Assembly (NCBI GenBank): GCA_008704415.1
Contig: VXIS01000429.1
Location: forward strand, 1 to 33,170
DNA: 33,170 nucleotides
Reading direction: 5' to 3'
Source of the DNA: Sphaerosporella brunnea
Taxonomy: Eukaryota; Ascomycota; Pezizomycetes; Pezizales; Pyronemataceae
A model generated the notes under the pieces. The model did not search any database. It saw nothing but the letters and a program-made list of their open reading frames with translations, and was not told the DNA's origin. This document shows, one piece after another, positions 1-10,224 of this stretch. Within the stretch, counting starts at the first letter, position 1. Each line of letters opens with the position of its first letter. The position numbers were made by a program, and so were the translations under genes.

Positions 1-87
1 GCAACCGTTACCCCCACCATTGAAGCCGTCTCGGAGCCCGATACGGACGACAACATGGCCGATGCGATCGACCTAGTGCAGTTATAA
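1..87 (+). pseudogene. C-terminal tail of LINE ORF1 (copy 1)
   Basis: The last 28 codons of the gag-like ORF1 are visible in frame 1 and end with TAA at 85-87. The acidic tail (DTDDNMADAIDLVQL) lines up with the end of ORF1 in copy 2 (DIDDAMPDVADP...QL). The stop overlaps the ORF2 start codon as TAATG (85-89). This is the stop-start arrangement known from some LINEs to couple ORF2 translation to ORF1 termination. The upstream part lies outside the window. Confidence 0.8.
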
Positions 88-2006
88 TGCGCTGCATCCA
101 GCACAACGTCAATCGGTCCGGCCCGGTCCTGCAGGCCTGTCTCGAAATCGCCATCCGCGACAAGACCGATATCGTCCTCATACGGAGCCGCCTAGCTATC
201 GAGTATCGCACCAAGGCGTCCGGTTTTACAGATCTGGATCCGGCCGGACGAGCGTAGCAACCCGCATCGACTCTAAGGTCAGGTTTGCCGTCCGCTCGGA
301 TCTCACCTCCTCAGGTGACGTGATGGTGGTTGAGGTAGTGACGCCATCTGGACAGCGCTGCCGAGTCATCAACGTCCACCACCAGTTTAGCCACGATGCA
401 GCCAACAATGGCTTTCTGAAAGAACGCCGCTGCCGGCTCGAGAACTGGGAGGCCCTGCTTACCGGTGACTTCATCCTAGCCGGCGACTTCAACGCCCACA
501 GCCCATGCTGGGAACCGGCATGCCAGGCTAACCGCAGTTACGTCTGGCTCCACTCGGTCATCGGCGGCCATGATTTGACGATCTGGAATGATGACACCCC
601 GAAATGCGATCGCGGCGCCGTGCCGTGATCCTGGACCTTACCATGTCGACACCGGGCCTACACGTCAACCACTGGACCGCCGACGCGCCCGGTCACGCAA
701 CCGGCTCCGACCACGCACTTCTGGCCTGGAGCTGCCTGGACAATAACCACCCATTAGACGCCGGCACCAGCAAGGAGATCACCGGCTGGGATATCGATGG
801 CATGTCAGAGAGCCAGCGGAAAGCAGCTGAAGCGGCTTGGCTACGAGAGGCTGACGGCAGAGTGCCGGTCAGGATCGACGACACGCAAGGATGGCGAGGC
901 GCGGAAGCCGAGTGGATCTCTGTCACTATGGTGAAGGTGCTGCAGAGCCACGCTAAGCCTCTGCGCATCTGCGCCTGGTCTAAGCGCTGATGGAATGCGG
1001 ACATCGACCAGCACCGGCGCCTGCTGAGCGCCGTTAAACGCTCCTTTCGACAGCGACAAGGCACCACGCCGCAAGCTGTCAAGAATGCGCGCAGAGCCCT
1101 GAGAGCCGCTATCCGACACGCCAAGCGAGAGCACTGGACTGAGTTCTTGCAACAGGCTGGCCCCAGCGACACCTGGACGGCTCTGCGATACACCACCGGA
1201 ACCGCAGCGACGACCGGAGGTGGCCCTTTTGCAAGCCCAGATGGCACCAAGGCGTCCACAGTAGCCGGGAAAAGCGCCATGATGGCCAAACAGGCTTTTC
1301 CACCACCACCAATTGATGACTGGTCCAGTAGCGAGCTCCACGGCCTTGGTAACGACGTCCTGGTCGCAGACGACGAAGTGGAGAAGGCCTGCTGGGCTCA
1401 AGCGTCCCGCTCGGCAGCCGGTCCTGACAGACTCGGTCCGCTGGTGGTTCGGTGGTATGGAAATGGCACCGAGACGGCTTTGCAGCACTGGTTTGTGCAT
1501 GCGTCTGGCAAGGCCACCCGCCGAAGCCCTGGCAACAAGCTACCGGCGTCGTCATCCCGAAGCCCGGAAAGGACGACTACTCCCAGGCCCGTTCACACCG
1601 CGTCATCTCGCTGCTATGCTGCTTAGGCAAGGTCATAGAGCGGGTAGTGACAGGAAGGCTAGTGACAGCCACCAAGTCCGGCTCCTGGCTTCACGAGGGA
1701 CAGTTCGGTAGCCGCAACGGCAGAGCCGCGGTCGACGCGGTAGCCGTCCTCATGGATCACATCCACAACGCGTGGCAGAATCGGCAGATCGTCGGAGTCC
1801 TGCTGATGGATGTCAAAGGCGCTTTCGAGCACGTGTCCAAAGCGGCGCTCGTGCGCAGACTCGTTGAGCTCCGCGCACCACATAGCCTCATTTGCTGGAC
1901 GGCGTCATTCATGGAAGACAGACGTGTGCAGATGAGGATCAAAGGCCAACTGAGCGACCCCATGGCGATCAGGACGGGGCTCCCACAAGGATCTCCGGTG
2001 TCACCA
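87..2006 (+). pseudogene. LINE ORF2 (endonuclease-reverse transcriptase), copy 1, broken
   Basis: ORF2 begins at ATG 87 (MRCIQHNVNRSGPV). It then loses frame near 180-190, where small deletions remove the LLQEPP motif of the endonuclease. Recognisable parts continue in other frames. The endonuclease core AGDFNAH lies at about 479-499 and GSDHALL at about 700-720. A TGA stands at 988-990 where copy 2 has TGG. The RT section from about 1450 includes VVIPKPGKDDY, LLMDVKGAFEHVS and GLPQGSPVSP. Frame changes occur near 610 and 1450-1490. The YADD box is lost to the truncation at 2006. In life the protein would nick target DNA and prime reverse transcription. This copy cannot. Confidence 0.88.
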
Positions 2007-2816
2007 TGTCACGGGTATGGTCACGTGACATGTACTCTAAGAAGTCAGCTAGGGAAAAGAATAGAGTCTGCATAGTGATCGCCTCAAGGGCACGTGATAG
2101 CCGGGTGGCTCCGGATCATAGTAGCTAGCTTGAGTGATGCTATGGAAGAACTCGGAGATCGGGTGCCTCAGGTAGGACGCTACCTGAGAAGAGAACCCGG
2201 TTCGGAGATAACAATAGTATAGGCTATTGTTAAAAGCTCTTCCGAGATATCTTCGTTGACATGCCTGTTCCAGGAACTAGCATGACGATCGGAGGGGTCA
2301 GGAGTGATCAACCGGAAGGCGTAGAGCCGAAAAAGGGAAGAATCACTCGGCCTAGAACCTCCATAGTAAGTGTGGTTGTTGCGTAGGGCAGGCGACCCAG
2401 AAGATCGGGAGATGAAGCCAATAGGGCTGAGCATCTTCCTGCAACACGAGAATACAACGCTTGCAGAGCGAGGTATCTGGGTGCGACCCATGTCCATGAC
2501 TCATGATTTGAAATCAAAGAGTGAGTCATAGGAAGGTGGGATGATCTCTGTGCGCGCCTGACGCACACAGTCGTAGAGACTGTCAGAAAGCCAGCAAGGA
2601 GTGAAGGCTGAGTACTACTCAGGGAGACGGTAGTCTCTGGAGCGGCGTTCTACTATAAGTAGGATTGCTTCCGCCGAGAGAACCCTTTTATCTTCAGCAA
2701 CCAGAACAATTAGTCTCCACCCGACAAGATAGCCCTTAAAATTCTATTGTTTAGGATTCAGTTTTAAGGTCCTGAGCTCAATTCCACGACACTCTGGTAG
2801 ACGGAGTCTCGTGACA
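2007..2816. repeat. LTR-like block inside LINE copy 1
   Basis: The sequence changes from LINE coding to non-coding at 2007 with TGTCACG. A matching inverted end CGTGACA occurs at 2810-2816, giving TG...CA borders typical of LTRs. The start also resembles the gypsy LTR at the right edge of the window (TGTCACGG). A TATA-like stretch (actataag) lies near 2650. No target duplication was found: the five bases before 2007 (cacca) do not recur after 2816. An alternative border is 2791, followed by TGGTAGACGG at 2795, which resembles an initiator-tRNA primer site. Borders and orientation are therefore uncertain. The block holds several perfect short hairpins (see findings). Confidence 0.5.
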
Positions 2817-2998
2817 CTGAAAGCTCTTCGCCCAATAAGTGTCTTTTCCTTAGAAAAGAATTACTGTTAGGCCTACCTTCCTTGTACGCGGTTTAGTAAA
2901 CCAAGTGGTTTTACACCTCGCAAGAGGTTGGCTTGGATAGCCGAGCAAAACATCCCAACGCAACCAAGTACGGGTCTCAGTTTTATTGAAGTACTTAA

Positions 2999-3214
2999 AA
3001 ACACCTTGTTTTTAGTAAGCAGCATGGTATCTCTGCCGTTGTAGATTGCACTGAACGATCTGGCCAGCATGAGCGGGTCAAAACTATGTCAATCAAACAG
3101 TGTGTACGTTGTAGATTTGCAAAGCGCAATGCTGCAGAGAAAGGACGACCAAACACTACACGGTGGTGTTATAAATACTACAGCTCATCTTTTTGTCCTG
3201 CATGCTTTTCATGA
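2999..3214 (+). pseudogene. piggyBac-like transposase C-terminal zinc domain remnant
   Basis: An open stretch between stops at 2996 and 3212 reads through RSGQHERVKT and then a cysteine-rich segment: KQCVRCRF, 18 residues, TRWCYKYY, SSSFCPACF. The C-x2-C, W-C and F-C-P-x-C-F spacing resembles the cysteine-rich tail that ends piggyBac-family transposases. Nothing of the DDD catalytic core is visible upstream, so this is at most a small fragment. It could instead be another zinc-ribbon transposase. 2817-2998 and 3215-3420 show nothing else recognisable. Confidence 0.4.
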
Positions 3215-3419
3215 TGGATTATTTAACCCGAGTTGCAAGCTTTCCAAACAGGTTGCACGCATGCTCTTGATATCACTCGCCACCCAACAATAGTAGTCAG
3301 TCTTAGTAAGGCCGCTAGTTTCACCTTGAGCAAGGTGTATGCCTTTTCGGTACTATCAACACTGCGGGGAATACTTCGGGGTCTGTGAAATTTCGATATA
3401 ACTGGGATAATGCTGTACT

Positions 3420-3795
3420 TAACGTAGTTAAAGTGTAGGTGTGTCTGTGGCAGTCGGGAAACACCAGGTATGGTTGGGAACTCCTAGTCGCTGCGGGATT
3501 TCTGACATTCATTTCGCTTAGTAACACATACAAATGTGCCGAGTGATGACCGTGATTCTTCCTTTTTTGACCGTATAATCAGCTGACATTTGTTCCATGA
3601 GAGGGTCCTATTTTCTCAATAACCAGGCAGAATTCGGAAATTCTGAGTTAATCAGTCGATAGAGCGAGCGAAAACTAGGCCCCTGATCGTGTTATTTTTT
3701 AAAATAACTTTTTTTTGGTGGAGGATGCTCTGTCCAAAGTCAGGGTACCCAAACCCCTCTGTCTTTAGGTGTCCCCAACCATAGTACCTCGCGAG
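3420..3795. repeat. Unnamed dispersed repeat, copy 1
   Basis: This stretch matches 15470-15790 in the same order of short blocks: tatggttggg, cacatacaaa, gagtgatga, then the exact 17-mer gatagagcgagcgaaaa (3658-3674 against 15662-15678), an AT-rich run, aaagt..gggtacc and caaccatag. Spacing between blocks is similar, so this is a diverged family and not chance. No terminal repeats or coding capacity are visible. It could be a decayed MITE, LTR or SINE-like element. Confidence 0.65.
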
Positions 3796-3926
3796 TGACG
3801 CATGCGTTTCGCGTTGTTTTTTTGTTTTTTTCGTGCATCCGAAGTCGGCACGTTCCCTCGCAACACCAGAACCTTGATCCTCGCGACACGACGCCTTACC
3901 AAAATGCCCACCACACCACTATTCTT

Positions 3927-3940
3927 TCCGGATTACCATT
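3927..3940 (+). repeat. Target site duplication, 5' copy, of LINE copy 2
   Basis: TCCGGATTACCATT here is repeated exactly at 10434-10447, directly after the LINE poly(A) tail. A 14-base duplication next to the tail fixes the 5' border of the insertion at 3941. The length fits what is known for Tad-clade insertions. Confidence 0.9.
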
Positions 3941-4098
3941 CAACACACCCAACAACCACACGCATCGCGCTGGATAACGCCAAGCCGATACGTGTTCCTC
4001 TCCTATTGGACAAAACCCCGATCGTTAGAAAAACTTTTGCTTCACGCCTCCGGGCGCAACAACAGACGGGCCCCACCGCCGCGTCGCACGCCGAAATT

Positions 4099-6396
4099 AT
4101 GGATCTCACCACTGCACCTCCACTGGAGGACCCATCCGATCCGATCGAGTCGTCCCAGATGACCGACACAAACAAAGTGGACGACATGGAGGTTGACCTT
4201 CAGGGTGCCTCTCAGTGGTCCGAACCTGTCTTGACCCCGACCCCGGCGCTGAGTGCCGTCCCCATCGCTATGACTCCCGCCGAGCCCCAGACCGGCCCTG
4301 CCGCTCCAGACCCGACCCCACCAACTCCGGGTGCACTAGGTGCGCCACGCATGACTCGCGCCATGACGCGTGGCCTGAAAGATCACACCCCCAGGCCGAC
4401 AATGGACTCGATCTTTTCAAGCACCCCCACCACGTTCAACAGCCCACCCGCCCAACCCAAGAAACGGCGATTCGAAGAAGCGCCCAGCTACATCAGATTA
4501 GTGGACTCCACTATCCGCGACATCATCAAGGAGGCCCTAACCGGCCACCTGAACCAACTGAGCTCTGACTTCGAGATGCACGCGAACTGCGTGCTCCAAC
4601 TGATCGGCGACATCACCGGACTGCTCGTTGCGAAGGTGGAGGAATTAGAACGCGTGGTCGCAGCACAGCAACGGCCAGCTGTACAAGCAACGTCTCAGGG
4701 CACGGTCAGCCCTCAAACGCACAGGCCCCCCGCCTCCAAACACAAGGCAGCTGTAACTCCGGCTCCAGCTGCAGCACCCCAAGCGAGCACATCTATGGAG
4801 TGGACTACCGAAGAGGAGGATGCAGAACTCATGAACATGACCGAAGAAGAGCACGCCGCGAAGCTCCAACTGCTAGCCCAGCTAGTCCGACCAAGGGAGG
4901 AAGAGTCCCTCGCAGCGTCCCAGCACGCACTCCCTAAGACCGACAATCAACCCCACCAGACGGCACAGGATAGGCCCCCGAAGATTCTTCAACGCTCAGC
5001 CAGGGCCGCAGCAAAGACCAATCGTGCCAACAACGCAACTAACGCCACCAAGATACAGGAACTCAAGCCGGGCCCTGCATCGAAACCAAGCACCTTCAAG
5101 GCTGCAGACAAACCAAGCAAGGCCGACACCTCTAGGGCGGACGGGTCCTGGACAGCGGTCGTCAAGAGGAAGGACCACAGGGCCCCCAAAACGACAGTTC
5201 GCCTCACCACCGGCACCCCAATCGCCGCCCTTAAACCAGCCGAGAAAGACGTCCCTGACAGAGCACGGACGATCATCCTAGTCCGTGAGAAAGGTGCTTC
5301 GCAGCACCCCGTCAATGCCAGCTATGGCTCCAACCTGGTTCGAGCCATCAACGACGTGCTGGCCGCAAAACGAGCTCCCGGCTTCATCCGTCTGGCCAAG
5401 ATAACCCAGAATCGGAAAGGCACAGTCACCGCCCTGTCATACCCCTCGGCGACTGCTGTACAGGTTTGCACCTTCAGCGACACCATTCTAGCTGCAGCAA
5501 GACAGCTGGACTCAACCATAGTGGCTGTAAGCCCGAATGAGGAATGGACAAGAATCAAGCTCCACGGCGTAGATACTCAACGTTACATCGGCAAGCTCGA
5601 CATGCTCAAGCGAGACCTGATGACCGATAATGATGGCCTGGACATCCCAATGAAGGTCCGCTGGCTGGTCCCTGAGACTCTGGTCCAACAACGCACCAGA
5701 GACGGCAACATACGGGCCTCCTCTGTCACCTTCGCCGTCAAAGACCGCGGCACCGCTATGCACGGCATCGGAAAGGGTCAGCTTCTCGCGGGACGCTGCC
5801 TGAAGGCAGAATCATACCTAAAAGCAGGTCCTGACGCCTTCTGCAATCACTGCTCAGGCTGGGGCCACCTGTCACTCAACTGTGGCCACAAGAGGATACA
5901 AGCCCCACCCAAGTACGCGCACTGCAGCGGTTCGCACCTTACCACCACCCACAAGTGTAACATCACCGGCTGCGCTGAGTGCGACAAGAATCCCGGCCGC
6001 GTCTGCAAACACTCCGTGGCGACCCTGAAGTGCCCGAACTGCAACGGCAAACATTCTGCGTTGAACGACATATGCCCCAAGAAGAAGGAGGCGAGGAAAA
6101 AAGCAAAGGCTACGCCAACAGGACCGAGCATCGACGACCATGCATCTGCTGGCGACGCTTCCGCTAGACCCAGAGAGATGGCACCAAGCCAAGCGGCAAA
6201 AGCCGCTATCATCACTCTGAAAGACACCACACGACCACGGCTAATCTCCCAGCTAACCACCACCAATGGTGCAAGTGCAGCGGACCTCGACATAGATGAC
6301 GCCATGCCCGATGTGGCAGACCCGACAACCTCTAAGTCAGTCCCGGCCACGACCGGAGAGGAACAATTACAATGCGATGCATCCAACACAATGTAA
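4099..6396 (+). CDS. LINE ORF1, gag-like nucleic-acid-binding protein
   Basis: ORF1 would coat element RNA and act as a chaperone for target-primed reverse transcription. I chose ATG 4099 (MDLTTAPPLEDP) because it is the first in-frame ATG inside the insertion border at 3941; that gives 765 residues. The open frame continues upstream to 3802, across the target duplication into flanking DNA. The N-terminal half is rich in Pro, Ala, Thr and Gln and probably disordered. From about residue 582 there are three zinc knuckles: CNHC-x4-H-x4-C, then a second whose first Cys is Tyr (KYAHCSGSH), then CPNC-x3-H-x6-C, followed by a Lys-rich stretch. The last 8 codons overlap ORF2 because the stop seen in copy 1 is CAA here. 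Confidence 0.88.
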   Translation: MDLTTAPPLEDPSDPIESSQMTDTNKVDDMEVDLQGASQWSEPVLTPTPALSAVPIAMTPAEPQTGPAAPDPTPPTPGALGAPRMTRAMTRGLKDHTPRPTMDSIFSSTPTTFNSPPAQPKKRRFEEAPSYIRLVDSTIRDIIKEALTGHLNQLSSDFEMHANCVLQLIGDITGLLVAKVEELERVVAAQQRPAVQATSQGTVSPQTHRPPASKHKAAVTPAPAAAPQASTSMEWTTEEEDAELMNMTEEEHAAKLQLLAQLVRPREEESLAASQHALPKTDNQPHQTAQDRPPKILQRSARAAAKTNRANNATNATKIQELKPGPASKPSTFKAADKPSKADTSRADGSWTAVVKRKDHRAPKTTVRLTTGTPIAALKPAEKDVPDRARTIILVREKGASQHPVNASYGSNLVRAINDVLAAKRAPGFIRLAKITQNRKGTVTALSYPSATAVQVCTFSDTILAAARQLDSTIVAVSPNEEWTRIKLHGVDTQRYIGKLDMLKRDLMTDNDGLDIPMKVRWLVPETLVQQRTRDGNIRASSVTFAVKDRGTAMHGIGKGQLLAGRCLKAESYLKAGPDAFCNHCSGWGHLSLNCGHKRIQAPPKYAHCSGSHLTTTHKCNITGCAECDKNPGRVCKHSVATLKCPNCNGKHSALNDICPKKKEARKKAKATPTGPSIDDHASAGDASARPREMAPSQAAKAAIITLKDTTRPRLISQLTTTNGASAADLDIDDAMPDVADPTTSKSVPATTGEEQLQCDASNTM

Positions 6397-9300
6397 ACAG
6401 GTCCGGCCCGGTGCTGCAGGCCTGCTTGCAAATCGCGGTGCGCAACAAAGCCGACCTGGTGCTCCTACAGGAACCCCCAGCTTACCGCATATCACACCAA
6501 GCCTTCCGGATCTATGGTTCCGGCAGGACATGGATCGCTGCACGCATCGACTCAAAAACAAAATTCACCATCCGCTCGGATCTTGTGTCGGACGCAGGCG
6601 ACGTCATAGTTATTGACGCGGTGTCAACATCCGGCGCGCGATGCCGTATTGTGAACGTATACGATCAATTTAAATACAACGTCGTCAATGACACCTTCAC
6701 CAGCCAGAGGCCCAGCCAAATTGAAAACTGGGCGGCCATCATGGACACAACCAAGATCATTGTCGCGGGCGACTTCAATGCGCACAGGTCGCGATGGGAC
6801 CCCACTTGCCGAGTCAACCGCAACTGCGCCTGGCTCGAATCACTCATCGATCGCCACGAGATGACTATATGGAACGATGAAACCCCCACATGCGACCCGG
6901 GATCACAACCAGCCATTTTGGACCTGACCATATCCAACGGCATCAACGTCAGCTCCTGGATGGCCGGCACGCCGGAACTCGAAACGGGCTCCGATCACCT
7001 GCTGCTGACCTGGACGTGCCTGGAAGAGAGGCGTCGGCATTCAGACGGTGCTAGCAACGTGATCACAGGATGGGACATCAACGGCATGACCGAAAGCCAA
7101 CACAAGGAGGCTGAGGCCACATGGCACGAGCTGGCCGCCGGACGACCGACAGCCCAGCTCAACACGCCGACAGGGGAACTAGACCAAGAAGCCTCTTGGA
7201 TCTCTGAGACTGTCACAGAGGTGCTCCAACAGCATGCCAGACCGCTCCGCATATGCGCCCGGTCGAAACGGTGGTGGAACGCAGATATCGGCGAACTACG
7301 TCGGGTGCTGAGCGCCGTCAAGCGATCCTTTCGGAGGCGCCAAGGCACCACCCATCAGGCCATAAAGAACGCACGAAGGGCTCTGAGACACGCCATTCGG
7401 AGGGCCAAGCGAGAGCACTGGGCAACTTTTTTACAGAACGCAAGACCGGAAGACACCTGGAAAGCACTGCGGTACAGTAATGGCACTACCGCAGCGACCG
7501 AGGGAGGTCCACTTACCGGTCAGGATGGAACGACGGCCACAACCACAAAGGAAAAGAGTGATATGATGGCGCGCCAAGCTTTTCCGGTACCGCCAGCAGA
7601 CGACTGGGCCCCACAAGAACTCGACTGGCTACCCAACGACACTCGCATTACAGACCAGGAGGTTGAGCAAGCGTGCTACGCGCAAGCTTCCCGCTCAGCA
7701 GCCGGGCCGGACAAGCTAGGCCCGCCGGCTGTCAGGCTGGTCTACAAGTGGGACCCCGCCAGGGTGGCAGACCTCGTGCGCGCATGCGTGTGGCAAGGCC
7801 ACTAACCGAGGCCATGGCGAAGAGCAACTGGAGTTGTGATACCCAAGCCGGGAAAGGACGACTATTCCAAGGCCCGTTCCCACCGTGTCATATCGCTACT
7901 CTGCTGTCTGGGCAAGGTAATCGAACGGGTAGTCACTGGAAGACTGACGCAAGCCGCAGAGGCCGGCAAGTGGCTTCATGAGGGACAGTTCGGCAGCAGG
8001 CGTGGCAGAGCTGCCGTGGATGCCGTGGCGATCCTTATGGACCAAGCTCAGGGGGCGTGGCAAGAGAAACGCATTGTCGGGACCCTGCTGATGGACGTCA
8101 AGGGAGCCTTTAACCACGTTTCGAAAGCAGTGCTCATCCGCAGGCTTATGGAGTTGGGTGCACCATACAGTTTGGTTAGGTGGACCGCTTCCTTTATGGA
8201 AGACAGATGGGTCCAGATGAAAGTCGAGGGACAACTTAGCGACGCAACTGCAATTAAGACGGGCCTACCACAAGGCTCCCCAGTCTCACCCATCCTCTTT
8301 GCAATATATCTGTCTGGACTTTTTCCGGAGGTAGAAGGCAAGGTACAAGGGGCCTTCGCACTATTATACGCTGACGACGTGGCATGGGTGTCTACAGGAG
8401 ACACGGTCACGGACGTCACAGACATACTGAACCAATGCGCAGCGGCGAGCCTACTCTGGGCAGACGCCAACGCAGTGGCCTTCGACGTCGCCAAAACAGA
8501 AGCCATCCTCTTGACGAGGAAACGCAGACTGCCGGACATGAAGGTTTTAGTTGCCGGTGAAAGGATCGCCTATAACAAGCACGCAACGCGGTGGCTGGGA
8601 GTTTTCCTGGACTCCAAGCTAACCCTCCTGCACCACCACAACGTTAGGATAGGCAAGGCGAGAGCTGCCGAAGCAAGGATACGTTCCCTGACCGGCAAAC
8701 TTGGACTAGCACCCGATAACGTCAGACGCATCCAGGTGGCCACCGTGCAGGCGGTAGCACTGTACGGAGCTGAGCTGTGGTGGAACGAAGGTCAGCACGG
8801 CCTAAAGGGGCGAGCCGCCGACCTTCAGAAGCTTTTCAATCGTCAAGCGCGCGCCATTCTGGGTGCCCTCCCGACGTCTGCCATTGGCCTGCTCATCTGT
8901 GAAGCTGGACTTACAGACGCGAACACCCTCCTCGCTCACCGACAACGTCGCTTTGCCAGCCGGCTTGCTGCAACACCCAGGGGTAACCTAGCAGGAGAAC
9001 GCATCCGCACCGAACTATCACCTGCCGCGCCGCCAGCACCGACGACACCGCCAGTCACCACGGTCAGACGCCTGCTTTCTTTCACAGCCAACAATGCCTT
9101 CGGAGAAGCCCCTCAACAGGCGTCCCCGAAAAACGTTTTCACCCAGCTCGCAACAACCATCCCCGGCCGCCCACCGATGATTGAGCCGACCCTGGTGCAC
9201 TGCGACATCCCACAGGGCCGAGTGGTCATCGAAGCCGAGGATGACGCCATGATCACGGCCTCCTTCCACCGAAACCCGTCCAACAACAGCATCGGTATTT

Positions 9301-10224
9301 TTTCCGATGGTTCTAGACTCGAGGACGGCAGCTGTGGCTATGCTGCGGTCACCTATAATGCCCACAGACAAGAATGGCCTGGTGTGTCGAGGTACATCGG
9401 TCACAACAAAGAAGCTTTCGACGCAGAAATGATGGGCATCGCCGCAGGTCTAAAGCTGGCCACCCACCACCTCCCTGAGGGATCCACAGCTGGTACGGTC
9501 CACGTTTTTGTGGATGCACAGGCTGCCCTTCAAACGCCTACAAAGCACGGCACCTGGTCCTGGCCAATGGGTTCTGCCAGGACATTACAAGACAGAGCGC
9601 CAGCTGCTTGAGGCCGGCTGGACCACCAAATACCACTGGGTACCGGGGCATGAAGGGGTGCACGGAAATGAGGCTGCAGACAGACGCGCGAAGGCAGCCG
9701 CGGAAAGCAAGTCCCCCGCTGTGTCCTAACAACGTCCTCGACACCACCTCGCTCGCTCACATCGCACGAGAAATCACTCTGGCCAAGCACCATGACCGCG
9801 AAGCCTGGCTTGCGAAAGCATTGCGTCCCGAAAAGCTACTACAGGTGTCCGAAAGGCACCAACAAGACTGCCTTTCGAACCAAAAAGACACTAGCGACAC
9901 GCTTCTTCCAACTACGGCTGCAGAAAGCGCCCACGGCTCCTGTACCTTTACAAGACGGGACGACAAGTGGACGATAAGTGCTGGTTCTGTCCCAAGAAGC
10001 CCACGCAGACGCGCGACCACCTCTTCAAGACCTGCCAGAAATGGCGCGGGGAGCAACAGACGCTGTGGAAGGCAGTGGCGGAGGCCACGCGTGAGAAGGG
10101 GAAAAAGAGGAGGAAAATGAACACGTCAGTAAGAGATTTGCTGGCGGATGGCTGCTGTACAGGAGCAGTGATGGGTTTCCTAGGTAGCACGCAGGTGGGA
10201 CTATGGCCAAAGGTGGCCAACTGA
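6372..10224 (+). pseudogene. LINE ORF2 (endonuclease, reverse transcriptase, RNase H), interrupted
   Basis: ORF2 starts at ATG 6372 (MRCIQHNVNRS), inside the end of ORF1. The APE-type endonuclease shows IQHN, LLQEPP, AGDFNAH (about 6766-6786) and GSDHLLL. A TAA at 7803-7805 stands where copy 1 has CCG; the same frame resumes and runs to 9611. The RT contains PKPGKDDY, LLMDVKGAF, GLPQGSPVSP and the catalytic YADD (about 8368-8379). RNase H follows with FSDGS, DAEMMG, VDAQAA and NEAAD, but a frameshift near 9536 splits it. A further shift near 9730 and another near 9960 lead to the C-terminal zinc motif CWFC-x8-H-x4-C and a stop at 10222. One nonsense and about three frameshifts make it non-functional as read. 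Confidence 0.92.

Larger units (their letters stand above)
1..2006 (+). mobile_element. Tad-like LINE, copy 1 (truncated, decayed)
   Basis: This non-LTR retrotransposon copy enters from the left window edge and runs in the same direction as the copy at 3941-10433, which it resembles along its whole length (ORF1 tail, then endonuclease, then reverse transcriptase). It stops abruptly just after the RT motif GLPQGSPVSP (about 1977-2006), where an LTR-like sequence begins. The rest of the RT, the RNase H region and the poly(A) tail do not resume in the following 1.8 kb. It carries several frameshifts and a stop, so it is dead. I infer that an LTR element inserted and that the remainder was lost. 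Confidence 0.9.

Noticed and set aside
693..1555. Long minus-strand frames (up to 219 codons) over LINE copy 1
   Set aside because: They are antisense shadows of the GC-rich ORF2; the plus-strand translation matches copy 2.
5847..6431. 194-codon minus-strand frame over LINE ORF1
   Set aside because: Antisense shadow of the zinc-knuckle region; no family motif of its own.
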